Positions 47,627 through 56,491 of a stretch of DNA of 64,000 nt are shown one piece after another (position 1 is the first letter of the stretch; each line of letters begins with the position of its first letter). The stretch covers positions 1,172,962 through 1,236,961 of the forward strand of contig NC_008278.1 of NCBI RefSeq assembly GCF_000058485.1, read 5' to 3'. The position numbers and the translations under genes are program-made. Source of the stretch: Frankia alni ACN14a. GTDB taxonomy: Bacteria; Actinomycetota; Actinomycetes; Frankiales; Frankiaceae. The notes below the pieces were generated by a model. It ran no database searches. It was not told the DNA's origin and saw only the letters and a program-made list of their open reading frames with translations.

Positions 47627-48880
47627 ATGACCGCACCAGCCGCAGACGACGACCAACCGACGCCCGGGAGCGGGGACCCTGGGCCCGGCGAGGCCGACCC
47701 GGATGTCGAGGCCGACCCGGGCGTCGAGGCCGACCCGGGCGTCGAGGCGGACCTGTGTGCCGAAGCGGATCAGCGTGTCGACGCGGATCTGCGTGTCGAA
47801 GCCATCGAGGCGGCGGCCGGGGTGCTCGACGGCGTGGCGCGGCGGACTCGGGTCGTGCCTGATCCCGGCCTGTCGGCCGCGCTCGGCACACCCGTGTGGT
47901 TCAAGTGCGAGCACGAGCAGCACACCGGCTCGTTCAAGCTGCGTGGCGCCTACCACCGGGTGGCGACCGCGGACCCGGCGGCGCGAGCCCGGGGAGTCGT
48001 CGCGGCCAGCGCCGGGAACCACGCCCAGGGGGTGGCGTTCGCGGCGGCCACCTTCGGCGTCCCGGCGACGATCTTCGTACCGGCGGGGGCGAACCCCGTC
48101 AAGGTCGCCCGGACCCGCCGGTGGGGCGCGCGGGTCGAGGAGGTGCCCGGAGGGGTGGAGGCCGCCCTCGCCGCGGCCGCCGACTTCGCCGCCCGCGGCG
48201 GGCGCCTGCTCGTGCATCCCTTCGACGATTTGGCCGTGGTGGCCGGGCAGGGCACGATCGGTCTCGAGCTGCTCGACCAGGTGCCGGACCTGGGGACCGT
48301 CCTGGTCGGTGTGGGCGGCGGCGGGCTCGTCAGCGGGGTCGCCGCGGCGCTGCGAGCGCGCCGGCCCGGCGTGCGCGTGATCGGGGTGCAGTCGGTGCTG
48401 GCCCCCGCCTTCGCCGCCTCGCTGCGAGCCGGTCGGCGGCTCACCGCGGTGGTGGGTGCCGATCTGCCGGGCGCCGCGGCGCGCGGCCGGGGCGTTCCCA
48501 CCATCCCGGGCAGCCGGCTGTCCGGGCGGCCGGTGCTGCCCCGACCGGCGGCGCGGCCCCGCACGATCGCCGACGGCATGGCGGTGAGCGAACCGGGTGC
48601 GCTGACCTTCGCGCTGGCCACCAGGCTGGTCGACGAGGTGGTGACCGTGGACGAGGCCGCCTTCTGGGAGGCGATGGTGCTGCTGCGCCGCGCCGGTCTC
48701 GCGGTGGAGCCGGCCGGAGCCGCGCCGGTCGCCGCGCTGCTGCGCCACGGCCGCCTCGTGCAGGGGCCGACGGTGGCGATCCTGTCGGGGGGCAACATCG
48801 ATCCCGGGGTGGCCAGCCGGGTCAAGTCGCTCGCGGCGGTCGCGACCGACGACGTCGGCGAACTGCGGACCACGGCCTGA
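47627..48880 (+). CDS. ilvA: Threonine ammonia-lyase (dehydratase), no ACT domain
   Basis: The enzyme makes 2-oxobutyrate from threonine, first step to isoleucine. The product is 417 residues. The PLP lysine is Lys104 in TGSFKLRGAYHR; the Gly-rich PLP phosphate loop is VGVGGGGLVSGVAAAL and VVAASAGNHAQGVAFAA is typical. The C-terminus ends just after the catalytic domain (AILSGGNIDPGVASRVKSLA), so the ACT-like regulatory domain of biosynthetic IlvA is missing. The first 60 residues are an acidic repeat (VEADPGVEADPGVEAD), and a Pro/Arg-rich insert lies near 290. GGGAGAGG precedes the ATG at 47627. A serine/threonine dehydratase of catabolic type is the alternative. Confidence 0.85.
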   Translation: MTAPAADDDQPTPGSGDPGPGEADPDVEADPGVEADPGVEADLCAEADQRVDADLRVEAIEAAAGVLDGVARRTRVVPDPGLSAALGTPVWFKCEHEQHTGSFKLRGAYHRVATADPAARARGVVAASAGNHAQGVAFAAATFGVPATIFVPAGANPVKVARTRRWGARVEEVPGGVEAALAAAADFAARGGRLLVHPFDDLAVVAGQGTIGLELLDQVPDLGTVLVGVGGGGLVSGVAAALRARRPGVRVIGVQSVLAPAFAASLRAGRRLTAVVGADLPGAAARGRGVPTIPGSRLSGRPVLPRPAARPRTIADGMAVSEPGALTFALATRLVDEVVTVDEAAFWEAMVLLRRAGLAVEPAGAAPVAALLRHGRLVQGPTVAILSGGNIDPGVASRVKSLAAVATDDVGELRTTA

Positions 48881-49072
48881 GGCGGCCCGCCGGGCGGTGG
48901 GCGGCCGAGGTGACCATAAGGTGGCGACACGTGGGTCGGCGACGTCGCGGGCGCGTGGCGCTTCACGGCGGGCCGCTCCGCGGCAGGCCGCCGCCGGTCC
49001 GGCCGGGAGGCGGCGCCTCCCCGGCGAGCCCGGCTCCGACCAGTCCGGCGTCGAACGTACGATCGAGGTCTG

Positions 49073-51616
49073 ATGAGCACTCTGTTCGGTGAGTCCCCCC
49101 GTGCCTTCGGCGAGTCGGCCGCGGGCGTCGGCGGTGGCGTGCCCTACGACCTGTTCGGCCCGGCGGTGCTCGCCCCGTCCGCGGGCGGCGACGCAGGCGG
49201 CGGGGCACCCAGGCTCGATGCCGAGGGCCTGCTCGACGGGCTCAATCCGCAGCAGCGTGCCGCCGTGGTGCACATCGGCGCGCCGCTGCTGGTCGTGGCG
49301 GGCGCGGGCTCGGGCAAGACCCGGGTGCTGGCCCATCGCATCGCCTACCTGCTGGCGGCCCGGGGCGTGCGGCCCGGGGAGATTCTGGCGATCACGTTCA
49401 CGAACAAGGCCGCAGCCGAGATGCGGGAGCGGGTCGGCGCGCTGGTGGGCCCGCGGGCGCGGGCGATGTGGGTCAGCACGTTCCACTCGGCCTGCGTGCG
49501 CATCCTGCGGTCGGAGGCGAAGCGGCTCGGCTACGGGTCCTCCTTCTCCATCTACGACGCCGCGGACGCGCAGCGGCTGATCACGCTGGTCACCCGGGAT
49601 CTCGACCTCGACCCGAAGCGGCACCCGGCGCGCGGGCTGGCCGCGCAGATCAGCAACCTGAAGAACGAGCTGATCGACTGGGAGGCCGCCCGGGACCGGG
49701 CGAGCAGTCACCAGGAGCGCACCCTCGCCGAGGTGTACGCCGCCTACCAGCAGCGGCTGGCCCAGGCCAACGCGCTCGACTTCGACGACCTGATCATGAT
49801 GACGGTCAACCTGCTCCAGGCGTTCCCCGACGTCGCCGAGCACTACCGGCGCAGGTTCCGGCACGTGCTGGTGGACGAGTACCAGGACACCAACCACGCC
49901 CAGTACGTCCTCGTGCGGGAACTCGTCGGCCAGCCCGCGCACGCCGACGCCGACGCCGACGTGCCAGGGCCGGGGGCGGCGGCGGACGCGGCGGTGTCGA
50001 CCGTCACGTGGGCGTCGGGCGCCGTGCCGCCCGCCGAGCTCTGCGTCGTCGGTGACGCCGACCAGTCGATCTACGCCTTCCGCGGGGCGAACATCCGCAA
50101 CATCGTGGAGTTCGAGGAGGACTTCCCCGACGCCGCGGTGATCCTGCTGGAGCAGAACTACCGTTCCACCCAGACCATCCTGTCCGCCGCGAACGCGGTG
50201 ATCGCGCGCAACAACCAGCGCAAGGCGAAGCGGCTGTGGTCCGACGCGGGCGACGGGGAGAAGATCGTCGGATTCGTCGCGGACAACGAGCACGACGAGG
50301 CCGCCTTCGTCGCCGAGGAGGTCGACCGGCTCACCGACGCGGGGCTGGCCCGGCCCGCGGACGTCGCGGTGTTCTACCGGACCAACGCGCAGAGCCGCGT
50401 CTTCGAGGAGATCTTCGTCCGGGTCGGGCTGCCCTACCGGGTCGTCGGCGGGGTGCGCTTCTACGAGCGCCGCGAGATCCGCGATCTGCTCGCCTACCTG
50501 CGGGTGCTGGCCAACCCGAACGACACGGTGAACCTGCGCCGCATCCTCAACGTGCCGCGGCGCGGCATCGGGGACCGGGCCGAGGCGGCGCTCGCCGGCT
50601 TCGCCGAAGTCGAGCGGATCGGGTTCGCCGCGGCGCTGGAGCGGGTCGGCGAGGTGCCGGGGATCGCCACCCGCTCGGCGAAGGCGGTGCGCGAGTTCGC
50701 GGCGTTGCTCGCCGAGCTGCGCGCGATCGAGGCGGACGGACCGGTCGCCGTCGTCGAGGCTGTCCTCGAACGCACCGGCTACCTGTCCGAGCTTCTTGCG
50801 GAGGACACGGTCGAGGCCCAGGGCCGGGTGGAGAACCTGCAGGAGCTGGTCGGCGTCGTCCAGGAGTTCACCGAGCGCAACCCGCAGGGCACTCTCGCCG
50901 AGTTCCTCGAACAGGTCTCACTGGTCGCCGACGCCGACCAGGTTCCCACCGATGACGGCTCCGACGGCGTCGTCACCCTCATGACCCTGCACAGCGCCAA
51001 GGGCCTGGAGTTCCCCGTCGTCTTCCTCACTGGCCTGGAGGACGGCGTCTTCCCGCATCTGCGGACCCTGGGCGACCCCACCCAGTTGGAAGAGGAGCGC
51101 CGCCTGGCCTACGTGGGAGTCACCCGGGCCCGCTCCCGGCTGTACCTGACCCGCTCGGTCGTCCGCAGTGCCTGGGGCCAGCCGGCGTACAACCCGCCGT
51201 CGAGGTTCCTCGGTGAGGTGCCCGACGCGCTGGTCGACTGGCGTCGTCTCGTCGAGGCGGCGCCGGAGCCGGCTGCGCGCCCCTGGGGCGGCTCCGGAGG
51301 GTCCGGGCCGGGCGGGTTCGGGTCGGGCGGGTTCGGGTCGGGCTCGGCGGGGCAGGGCGCCGGCCGGGCGGGCGGCGGGAGCGCGCCGGCCCGCAAGCCG
51401 CTGCCGAACTCACCGTTCGCCGGCCGCGGCCGTCCCTCGGCGCGGCCCGTGCTGGAGCTGCGCCAGGGCGACCGGGTGACCCACGACAGCTTCGGCCTCG
51501 GAGTCGTCGTCGCCACCGGTGGGGTGGGGGATTCGGCCGAGGCGACGATCGACTTCGGTGCGGACGCCGGGACCAAGCGCCTGCTGCTGCGCTACGCCCC
51601 GGTCGAGAAGCTCTGA
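49073..51616 (+). CDS. pcrA: ATP-dependent DNA helicase PcrA/UvrD
   Basis: This 847-residue superfamily 1 helicase unwinds DNA 3' to 5' in excision repair and replication. Motif Q/I: LNPQQRAAVVH and VVAGAGSGKTRVLAHRIAYL (Walker A about 76-83). Motif Ia: ITFTNKAAAEMRERV. Motif II: LVDEYQDTNHAQYVLVRELV. Motif III: VVGDADQSIYAFRGANIRNI. Motif IV: LLEQNYRSTQTIL. Motif V-VI: TLMTLHSAKGLEFPVVFLTG and EERRLAYVGVTRARSRLYLT. A 45-residue N-terminal extension and an Ala/Asp-rich insert near 300 are extra. After a Gly-rich linker, a Tudor-like C-terminal domain (GDRVTHDSFGLGVVVATGG) follows. Its last 207 bases overlap the convergent lipase frame. Confidence 0.96.
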   Translation: MSTLFGESPRAFGESAAGVGGGVPYDLFGPAVLAPSAGGDAGGGAPRLDAEGLLDGLNPQQRAAVVHIGAPLLVVAGAGSGKTRVLAHRIAYLLAARGVRPGEILAITFTNKAAAEMRERVGALVGPRARAMWVSTFHSACVRILRSEAKRLGYGSSFSIYDAADAQRLITLVTRDLDLDPKRHPARGLAAQISNLKNELIDWEAARDRASSHQERTLAEVYAAYQQRLAQANALDFDDLIMMTVNLLQAFPDVAEHYRRRFRHVLVDEYQDTNHAQYVLVRELVGQPAHADADADVPGPGAAADAAVSTVTWASGAVPPAELCVVGDADQSIYAFRGANIRNIVEFEEDFPDAAVILLEQNYRSTQTILSAANAVIARNNQRKAKRLWSDAGDGEKIVGFVADNEHDEAAFVAEEVDRLTDAGLARPADVAVFYRTNAQSRVFEEIFVRVGLPYRVVGGVRFYERREIRDLLAYLRVLANPNDTVNLRRILNVPRRGIGDRAEAALAGFAEVERIGFAAALERVGEVPGIATRSAKAVREFAALLAELRAIEADGPVAVVEAVLERTGYLSELLAEDTVEAQGRVENLQELVGVVQEFTERNPQGTLAEFLEQVSLVADADQVPTDDGSDGVVTLMTLHSAKGLEFPVVFLTGLEDGVFPHLRTLGDPTQLEEERRLAYVGVTRARSRLYLTRSVVRSAWGQPAYNPPSRFLGEVPDALVDWRRLVEAAPEPAARPWGGSGGSGPGGFGSGGFGSGSAGQGAGRAGGGSAPARKPLPNSPFAGRGRPSARPVLELRQGDRVTHDSFGLGVVVATGGVGDSAEATIDFGADAGTKRLLLRYAPVEKL

Positions 51617-52531
51617 GTCCCGCGCACGCAGCTCGGACCCCTGGTCGGGAAGCTCCGAGCCCTGGTCGAGCAGCTCTGACTGCTCCGGCGCCGTCGTCCC
51701 TGCCAGCCAGCCCGCAACCCGGCGCGTCACCGCCCCGTTGAACGCCAGCGAGTGATGACCGAGCCCGGGGACGGTGACGTTCACCGCGTCCAGGTCCGGA
51801 TGGTCGATCGCGGCCTGGGCCGGGCGGACCACCGTGTCCCGCCCGGCGGCGACCGCGACGAACCGCGTCCGGCATCCCGGCGCCGGGCGGCCGAGCTCGA
51901 CCAGCAGCGGCGAGCCCGGCCGTAACTGGGCGAGCAGGGGATACGGCAGCGCCCGGGGTACCAGCTCGGCCAGGCGGGTGCCGCCGTGCGGGGTGGCGAG
52001 GGTGATCAGAGTGTCGACCTGCCGGTCACCGCCCAGCCGCTGGACGTGGTAGCGGGCGACGAGGCCGCCCAGGGAGTGGGCGACGACATGCACGTGGCCG
52101 CCGTCGCCCGCCGCGGCCGTCACCGCGGCGGCGAGCACCCGGGCGCCGTCCTCGACGGTGGTGGTCCACAGAGGCAGCTCGACCGCCCGCACCCGGCGAA
52201 AGCCCCGGCGGCGTAGCTGATGGTGCAGGCGGGTGAAGATCGACCGGTTGTCGACCAGCCCGTGGACCAGCAGGATCGGCGTCCCGGCCGCGGCGGGCGC
52301 GCGCACCAGCAGGCCGCGCTGCAGCGGCGGCAGACCGTCGAGAGAGTACGGTTCGTCGTCCCGCTCCGGCTGGCGGCGCAGCGCGCTCGCCGGATAGAGG
52401 GCCAGGTGGGCGGCGACCCAGGCGGTCTCGACGGCGAGTCCGCGGGCGTTGTCCCCGGTGGCGCGCAGCCCCGCGACGAGCGCGCGGCGGGTCGGTGCCT
52501 GTCGGGGTGCTGGTGGTACCGGCTCGCCGAT
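51410..52531 (-). CDS. Lipase/esterase-like alpha/beta-hydrolase, possible AUC start
   Basis: The hydrolase core shows the oxyanion segment PILLVHGLVDNRSIF, the nucleophile HVVAHSLGGLVARYH, LITLATPHGGTRLAELVP and the catalytic His in VPGLGHHSLAFNGAV. The first GTG in frame (52306) falls just before the first strand. Upstream, 77 more open codons (52307-52537) look coding (LRATGDNARGLAVETAWVAA) but contain no ATG, GTG or TTG. AAGGAAGG lies about 9 bases before an ATC at 52529-52531, so an AUC start or a mutated ATG is proposed. The C-terminal 110 residues have SELLDQG-type repeats and run antisense into pcrA by 207 bp. Substrate unknown. Confidence 0.7.
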   Translation of the reverse strand: MGEPVPPAPRQAPTRRALVAGLRATGDNARGLAVETAWVAAHLALYPASALRRQPERDDEPYSLDGLPPLQRGLLVRAPAAAGTPILLVHGLVDNRSIFTRLHHQLRRRGFRRVRAVELPLWTTTVEDGARVLAAAVTAAAGDGGHVHVVAHSLGGLVARYHVQRLGGDRQVDTLITLATPHGGTRLAELVPRALPYPLLAQLRPGSPLLVELGRPAPGCRTRFVAVAAGRDTVVRPAQAAIDHPDLDAVNVTVPGLGHHSLAFNGAVTRRVAGWLAGTTAPEQSELLDQGSELPDQGSELRARDSELLDRGVAQQQALGPGVRTEVDRRLGRIPHPTGGDDDSEAEAVVGHPVALAQLQHGPRRGTAAAGER

Positions 52532-52639
52532 GGCCGATCACCTTCCTTCGTCGCGCCGTCGAGGCGTCACGCTGTTGCCGGGTGGACCCGTGCGTGTTCG
52601 CCCGACCTCGTCGGGATCGGATCGAGAAACGCAAAGAGA

Positions 52640-54241
52640 TTACAGACTGTCACGTAGTTCTGTCGACCAGCGCTGCTGGCGGCGTTCCCGCCGCTGCGCC
52701 GGGTCCTGCCAGGAGACCTCGGCGAGCAGCCCCGCGGCCGCCTGCGCCACCTGGTCCGCGGTCGTCGCGGGCAGCAGGCAGTCGGCGAAACCGAGTCGGT
52801 ACAGATCCGTGGGACGCAGCCCCGCCCGGTCCGCCGCCTGCTCGACCGGGATGCGCAGGGTCGTCGCGGCGCCCTCCGGGGAGAGCGCGGTGAAGTAACT
52901 TTCCGGAGTCATAATCACCATATCGGTGACCGCTGCGGCGAGGGCGCCGCCCGACCCGCCCTCGCCGAGCACCACCGACACGGTCGGGGAGGGGCAGGCC
53001 AGGACCGCCGCCATCGCATCCCCGATCGCCGCGGCGATCCCGGCGGTCTCGGCGTGCGCGCCGCCGGCCGCGCCCGGTGTGTCGACGAGCGTGACCAGCC
53101 CGACCCCGAGCTTGCCGGCCAGCCGGGCGGCCCGGGCAAGCAGCCGGTACCCCGCCGGGCCCGGCGCGCTGCCGCGTCGGGCCCCGACCGCGACGACCAC
53201 CGCGCGCATCCCGCCACCGCCGTGCGGCGCGGCCCCTGCACCGGCACCGGCCCTGGCGCCGGCACCGGCACCGGCCCCCGCACCGGCACCGGCCCCGGCC
53301 CCTGCGCCGGCACCGGCGTCAAGCAGGGCACCCAGGCGGGCACCGACCAGCGGATCGGGCCCGACGAGATCGACCCCGTCGGGCAGCAGGGCGCGCAGCA
53401 CCGTCGCACCGTCCGCCCGCTGCGCGGTCCGGGCGGCCATCACCTGCTCCCAGCCGGAACGGGCGGCCACCTTGTCGAAACCCACCGGCAGATCGGTCCG
53501 GGCCGTGCGTACCGGCGGCCTCCCCGGTGCCGGCGGGCCCGGCGGCATCGGCGGCCTCGCCCGGGCCACCGGTTCGATCGGGCCCGGCGGGGTCAGCGCG
53601 CGCAACGCCCGGCGTAGCCAGTCCGCGACGCTGTCGGGTGCGGGCGCGGCGTCGACGAGGCCGGCGGCGAAGGCGGACGCCGCCGTGTGGCTGCCGGCGG
53701 GCGGCGGCGTCCCGGTCGTCGCCGCGACCACGCGGGGACCGGCGAAGCCGACCGTCGCCCCGGCGACGGCGCAGCGCAGGTCGCAGCGCGAGCCGATGGT
53801 GACCCAGACCCCACCGGTCGTCGGCTGGTCGGCGACGGCCACGTGGCCGACCCCGGCCGCGTCGAGGGCCGCGAGGGCGAGGGCGGCGCGGGGCAGTCCG
53901 ACGAGTCCGGCGACACCCTCCTGCAACCGGGTACCGCCGCTGCGCAGGAACGACACCAGCGGCCGGCGGCTCGCGACCGCTGCGGCCGCCGCCTCGGCGA
54001 AGCCGGCGGCGTCCGCCTCGCCGAAGCTGCCGCCGTGGACGGCGAAGTCCCAGACCGCCGCGACCGCCGGCACTCCCGCGATCAGGCCGGCACCCCACCT
54101 AAGCGCCGGCCGTCCGTCGTAGTCCGGCCAGCCGAGACGGTTGACCGCGGGGGCGGCCGACGGCCTCAAGGTGATGCCGGCGAGCAGGTCCGTCCGCCAG
54201 TCGGCGGACGTCTGCCGCCCCGGTCGGCTGTCACTGTCCAT
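52640..54241 (-). CDS. Fused acetyl-CoA carboxylase carboxyltransferase (AccD-AccA type)
   Basis: The product is 533 residues with two crotonase-fold carboxyltransferase halves. The N-terminal, beta-like half has VWDFAVHGGSFGEADAAGFA and PLVSFLRSGGTRLQEGVAGL. The C-terminal, alpha-like half has VTLVDTPGAAGGAHAETAGI and SVVLGEGGSGGALAAAVTD, then YFTALSPEGAATTLRI. The zinc-finger cysteines of AccD are not seen. The halves are joined through an Ala-Gly dipeptide run (GAGAGAGAGAGAGAGA) and Pro-rich linkers. It would transfer CO2 from carboxybiotin to an acyl-CoA. No biotin-carrier gene is nearby. The ATG at 54241 is tentative. It could act on a CoA ester other than acetyl-CoA. Confidence 0.82.
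   Translation of the reverse strand: MDSDSRPGRQTSADWRTDLLAGITLRPSAAPAVNRLGWPDYDGRPALRWGAGLIAGVPAVAAVWDFAVHGGSFGEADAAGFAEAAAAAVASRRPLVSFLRSGGTRLQEGVAGLVGLPRAALALAALDAAGVGHVAVADQPTTGGVWVTIGSRCDLRCAVAGATVGFAGPRVVAATTGTPPPAGSHTAASAFAAGLVDAAPAPDSVADWLRRALRALTPPGPIEPVARARPPMPPGPPAPGRPPVRTARTDLPVGFDKVAARSGWEQVMAARTAQRADGATVLRALLPDGVDLVGPDPLVGARLGALLDAGAGAGAGAGAGAGAGAGAGARAGAGAGAAPHGGGGMRAVVVAVGARRGSAPGPAGYRLLARAARLAGKLGVGLVTLVDTPGAAGGAHAETAGIAAAIGDAMAAVLACPSPTVSVVLGEGGSGGALAAAVTDMVIMTPESYFTALSPEGAATTLRIPVEQAADRAGLRPTDLYRLGFADCLLPATTADQVAQAAAGLLAEVSWQDPAQRRERRQQRWSTELRDSL
53220..53330. repeat. Ala-Gly hexanucleotide repeat in the carboxyltransferase gene
   Basis: About 110 bp of degenerate hexamer repeats (units such as GGCACC and CCGGCA on the plus strand) encode alternating Ala-Gly in the minus-strand gene. 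Such runs can change length by slippage; the frame is kept when whole hexamers change. Confidence 0.85.
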
Positions 54242-54470
54242 GTCCGCATCTTGGGGCCGACAGCGGCCGTGTCGATGGCCCGGACGGCGGCGGTGTTGCA
54301 GGACACGCCGCACCGGGACGCTCACCGGCGGCACCCCGAGCGATGCTCGGATGTCTCCCGACGCCGGAAGGGAAGGGACATTTGTGACCTACCGTGCAGT
54401 CTGCTTCACGGCAGTCAGCGACATACCCTTTCGTTCACAGCCCCCTGAGTGGGTGGGTGCCCGCACCACA

Positions 54471-54500
54471 CCCGCGAGATCAGTTCCCGCGAGATCAGTG
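54471..54500 (+). repeat. 15-bp direct repeat before the kinase gene
   Basis: CCCGCGAGATCAGTT (54471-54485) and CCCGCGAGATCAGTG (54486-54500) stand head to tail, 15 bp before the kinase ATG and just ahead of its ribosome binding site. A regulator site or a chance duplication are both possible. Confidence 0.7.
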
Positions 54501-54514
54501 GAGTGAGGAGAGGG

Positions 54515-56491
54515 ATGCTCACACCGCTGCTGGAGGACGACCCCCGCCAGATCGGCCCGTACCGTCTGCAGAACCGCATCGGCGCCGGGGGGATGGGGAC
54601 CGTCTATCTCGGCTTCACCCCGGAACAACATCCGGTCGCGGTGAAGGTGGCTGCCGAGGAGCTCGCCGAGGACGTCGAGTTCCGCAGCAGGTTCGAGCGC
54701 GAGGTGCACGCGGCGCTGCGGGTGCGGGGCAATGCGGTCGCCGCCGTGCTCGACGCCGACACCGAAGCCCCGGCGCCGTGGATGGTCACCGAGTACGTCG
54801 AGGGCATCAGCCTGGCCGAGGCGGTCCGGGCTCGGGGCCGGTTGGAGAACCATCTCGTCCGCGGCCTCGCGGTCGGGCTGGCCGACGCGCTGGTCGCCAT
54901 CCATGCCGCGGGCGTCGTGCACCGCGATCTGAAGCCGTCGAACATCCTGCTGGCGTGGGACGGGCCGAAAGTGATCGATTTCGGTGTCGCCCACATCAGC
55001 GACAGCAGCACGCTGACCCGCACCGGGCACGTGATCGGGACTCTGGCCTGGATGTCACCCGAGCAGATGCGCGGGGACGCGTCGGACTCGTCGGCGGACA
55101 TCTTCGCGTGGGCGAGCTGCGTGACGTACGCCGCGACCGGCCGCCACCCCTTCCACGCCGAGACGCCGGACAAGCTCGCCCTGCGCGTACAGCGGGACAC
55201 GCCGGACCTCGACGCCCTGCCCGCCTACCTGCTCACGTCGGTCGCCGGGGCCCTGTCCAAGATCCCCCGACAGCGGCCGACCGCCTCCGCCCTGCTCGCC
55301 TCACTGGTCGGCCGGGAGGTCCAGGGGGTGACCGAGGCCGACGCCGTCGCGGGTGACTTCCTCGAACGGACCTGGACCGGCACGGCCCGGGCAGCGAGCG
55401 ACGGTCTCACCGTCCTGCCCGCCGGCGAGTGGTCCGGCGCGGACCGCGCGCGGGCCGCCGACGGCCCCGAGGGGGACGGACGGTCCGACCCCGCCCCGTC
55501 GGGTGGCGGGCGGCCGTCCGCCGCGGGTGGCTGGTCGCCCTCCGTCCAGGGGCCGCCGCCCGCCTCCGGCCCCTGGCCGGTCGGCCCGCCGCCCCCCGCG
55601 TCCGCGTTCCGGCCCGCCGTCTCGCCGCCGCCGACGATCCCGCCGCCACCGCCGCTGCCGGCCTCCCGTCTGACCCCGTTGCCGCCCGCGCCGCTACCGC
55701 CGTCCGCGCCGCCGCCGTCCACGCCGCCGGCCCCGAGGCCTTCGGCCGCCAGGGTTCCCCCCGGGGCCTCCCCGCCCGCCGGATCCCAACCGGTCGTCTC
55801 GCCCTGGACCTACGACATGGACGAACCCGATTCGCGGGCGCCCGTCCGGCCCCGGCGCGAACCTCCGCCTGACCCGCACGCCGCGGGCGAGACCCGCCCG
55901 CGATCCCGGACGGACCAGGCGGAGGACACCATCCGGCCGCCGGACCCGACCCCGCCGGCGCGGCCGCCGGATCCGTCGGAGTTCCAGGTGTGGATCAGGC
56001 CCGCGAGTGCGGCGTCGTCGTCGGCCCCCTCGTCGTCGGCCCCGCCGTTGTCGCGCCGGGTGTCGTCGAGCCCGTCGTCGAGTCGGGCGCCGACTCGCCC
56101 GACACCAGCGCCGCTGCCTGCCTCACCGCCGCGCCGGTCGGCCGCGGCGGCGCCGGGCGGGATCGCCGCGGCGTCGGGTGGCCGCGGGCACCGTATTCCC
56201 GTGGCGGTGGGTGGTGGGGGCGGGGAGGGCTCGGACGCTCGCCGGTTTCCGCCCACCACCCCGGTGGAGCACGGGCTCAACGGTCGGGCGTTGCTGTCGG
56301 TTGTCCTGGCCCTGGGTTGGCTGTTCGGGGTGGGCAGCGTCGCCGCGATCGTGGTCGGCTCGATGGCCCAGGCCCAGATCCGTCGGCACAACCAGCGGGG
56401 GCGACGGCTCGCCGCCGTCGGGATCGCGCTGGGTTGGACCGGAATCGGGCTGACGGTCGTCAGTCTGCTGATCGTCCTCGCGCTGCGGTGA
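54515..56491 (+). CDS. Ser/Thr protein kinase with C-terminal membrane hairpin
   Basis: The product is 658 residues. The Hanks-type kinase domain (about 15-280) has the Gly loop IGAGGMGTVYLG, VAVKVA with the ATP lysine, the catalytic HRDLKPSNILL, KVIDFGVAH and GTLAWMSPEQMRGD, so it looks active. Residues 350-580 are Pro-rich and disordered. The C-terminus has two hydrophobic segments (LLSVVLALGWLFGVGSVAAI and GWTGIGLTVVSLLIVLALR) around a basic loop, resembling DUF4190. There is no PASTA or other known outside sensor domain. GAGGAGAGGG precedes the ATG at 54515. Targets are unknown. Confidence 0.9.
   Translation: MLTPLLEDDPRQIGPYRLQNRIGAGGMGTVYLGFTPEQHPVAVKVAAEELAEDVEFRSRFEREVHAALRVRGNAVAAVLDADTEAPAPWMVTEYVEGISLAEAVRARGRLENHLVRGLAVGLADALVAIHAAGVVHRDLKPSNILLAWDGPKVIDFGVAHISDSSTLTRTGHVIGTLAWMSPEQMRGDASDSSADIFAWASCVTYAATGRHPFHAETPDKLALRVQRDTPDLDALPAYLLTSVAGALSKIPRQRPTASALLASLVGREVQGVTEADAVAGDFLERTWTGTARAASDGLTVLPAGEWSGADRARAADGPEGDGRSDPAPSGGGRPSAAGGWSPSVQGPPPASGPWPVGPPPPASAFRPAVSPPPTIPPPPPLPASRLTPLPPAPLPPSAPPPSTPPAPRPSAARVPPGASPPAGSQPVVSPWTYDMDEPDSRAPVRPRREPPPDPHAAGETRPRSRTDQAEDTIRPPDPTPPARPPDPSEFQVWIRPASAASSSAPSSSAPPLSRRVSSSPSSSRAPTRPTPAPLPASPPRRSAAAAPGGIAAASGGRGHRIPVAVGGGGGEGSDARRFPPTTPVEHGLNGRALLSVVLALGWLFGVGSVAAIVVGSMAQAQIRRHNQRGRRLAAVGIALGWTGIGLTVVSLLIVLALR

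Noticed and set aside
47588-50293. 901-codon minus-strand frame opposite ilvA and pcrA
   Set aside because: Antisense shadow with His/Arg/Gly bias and no recognisable domain.
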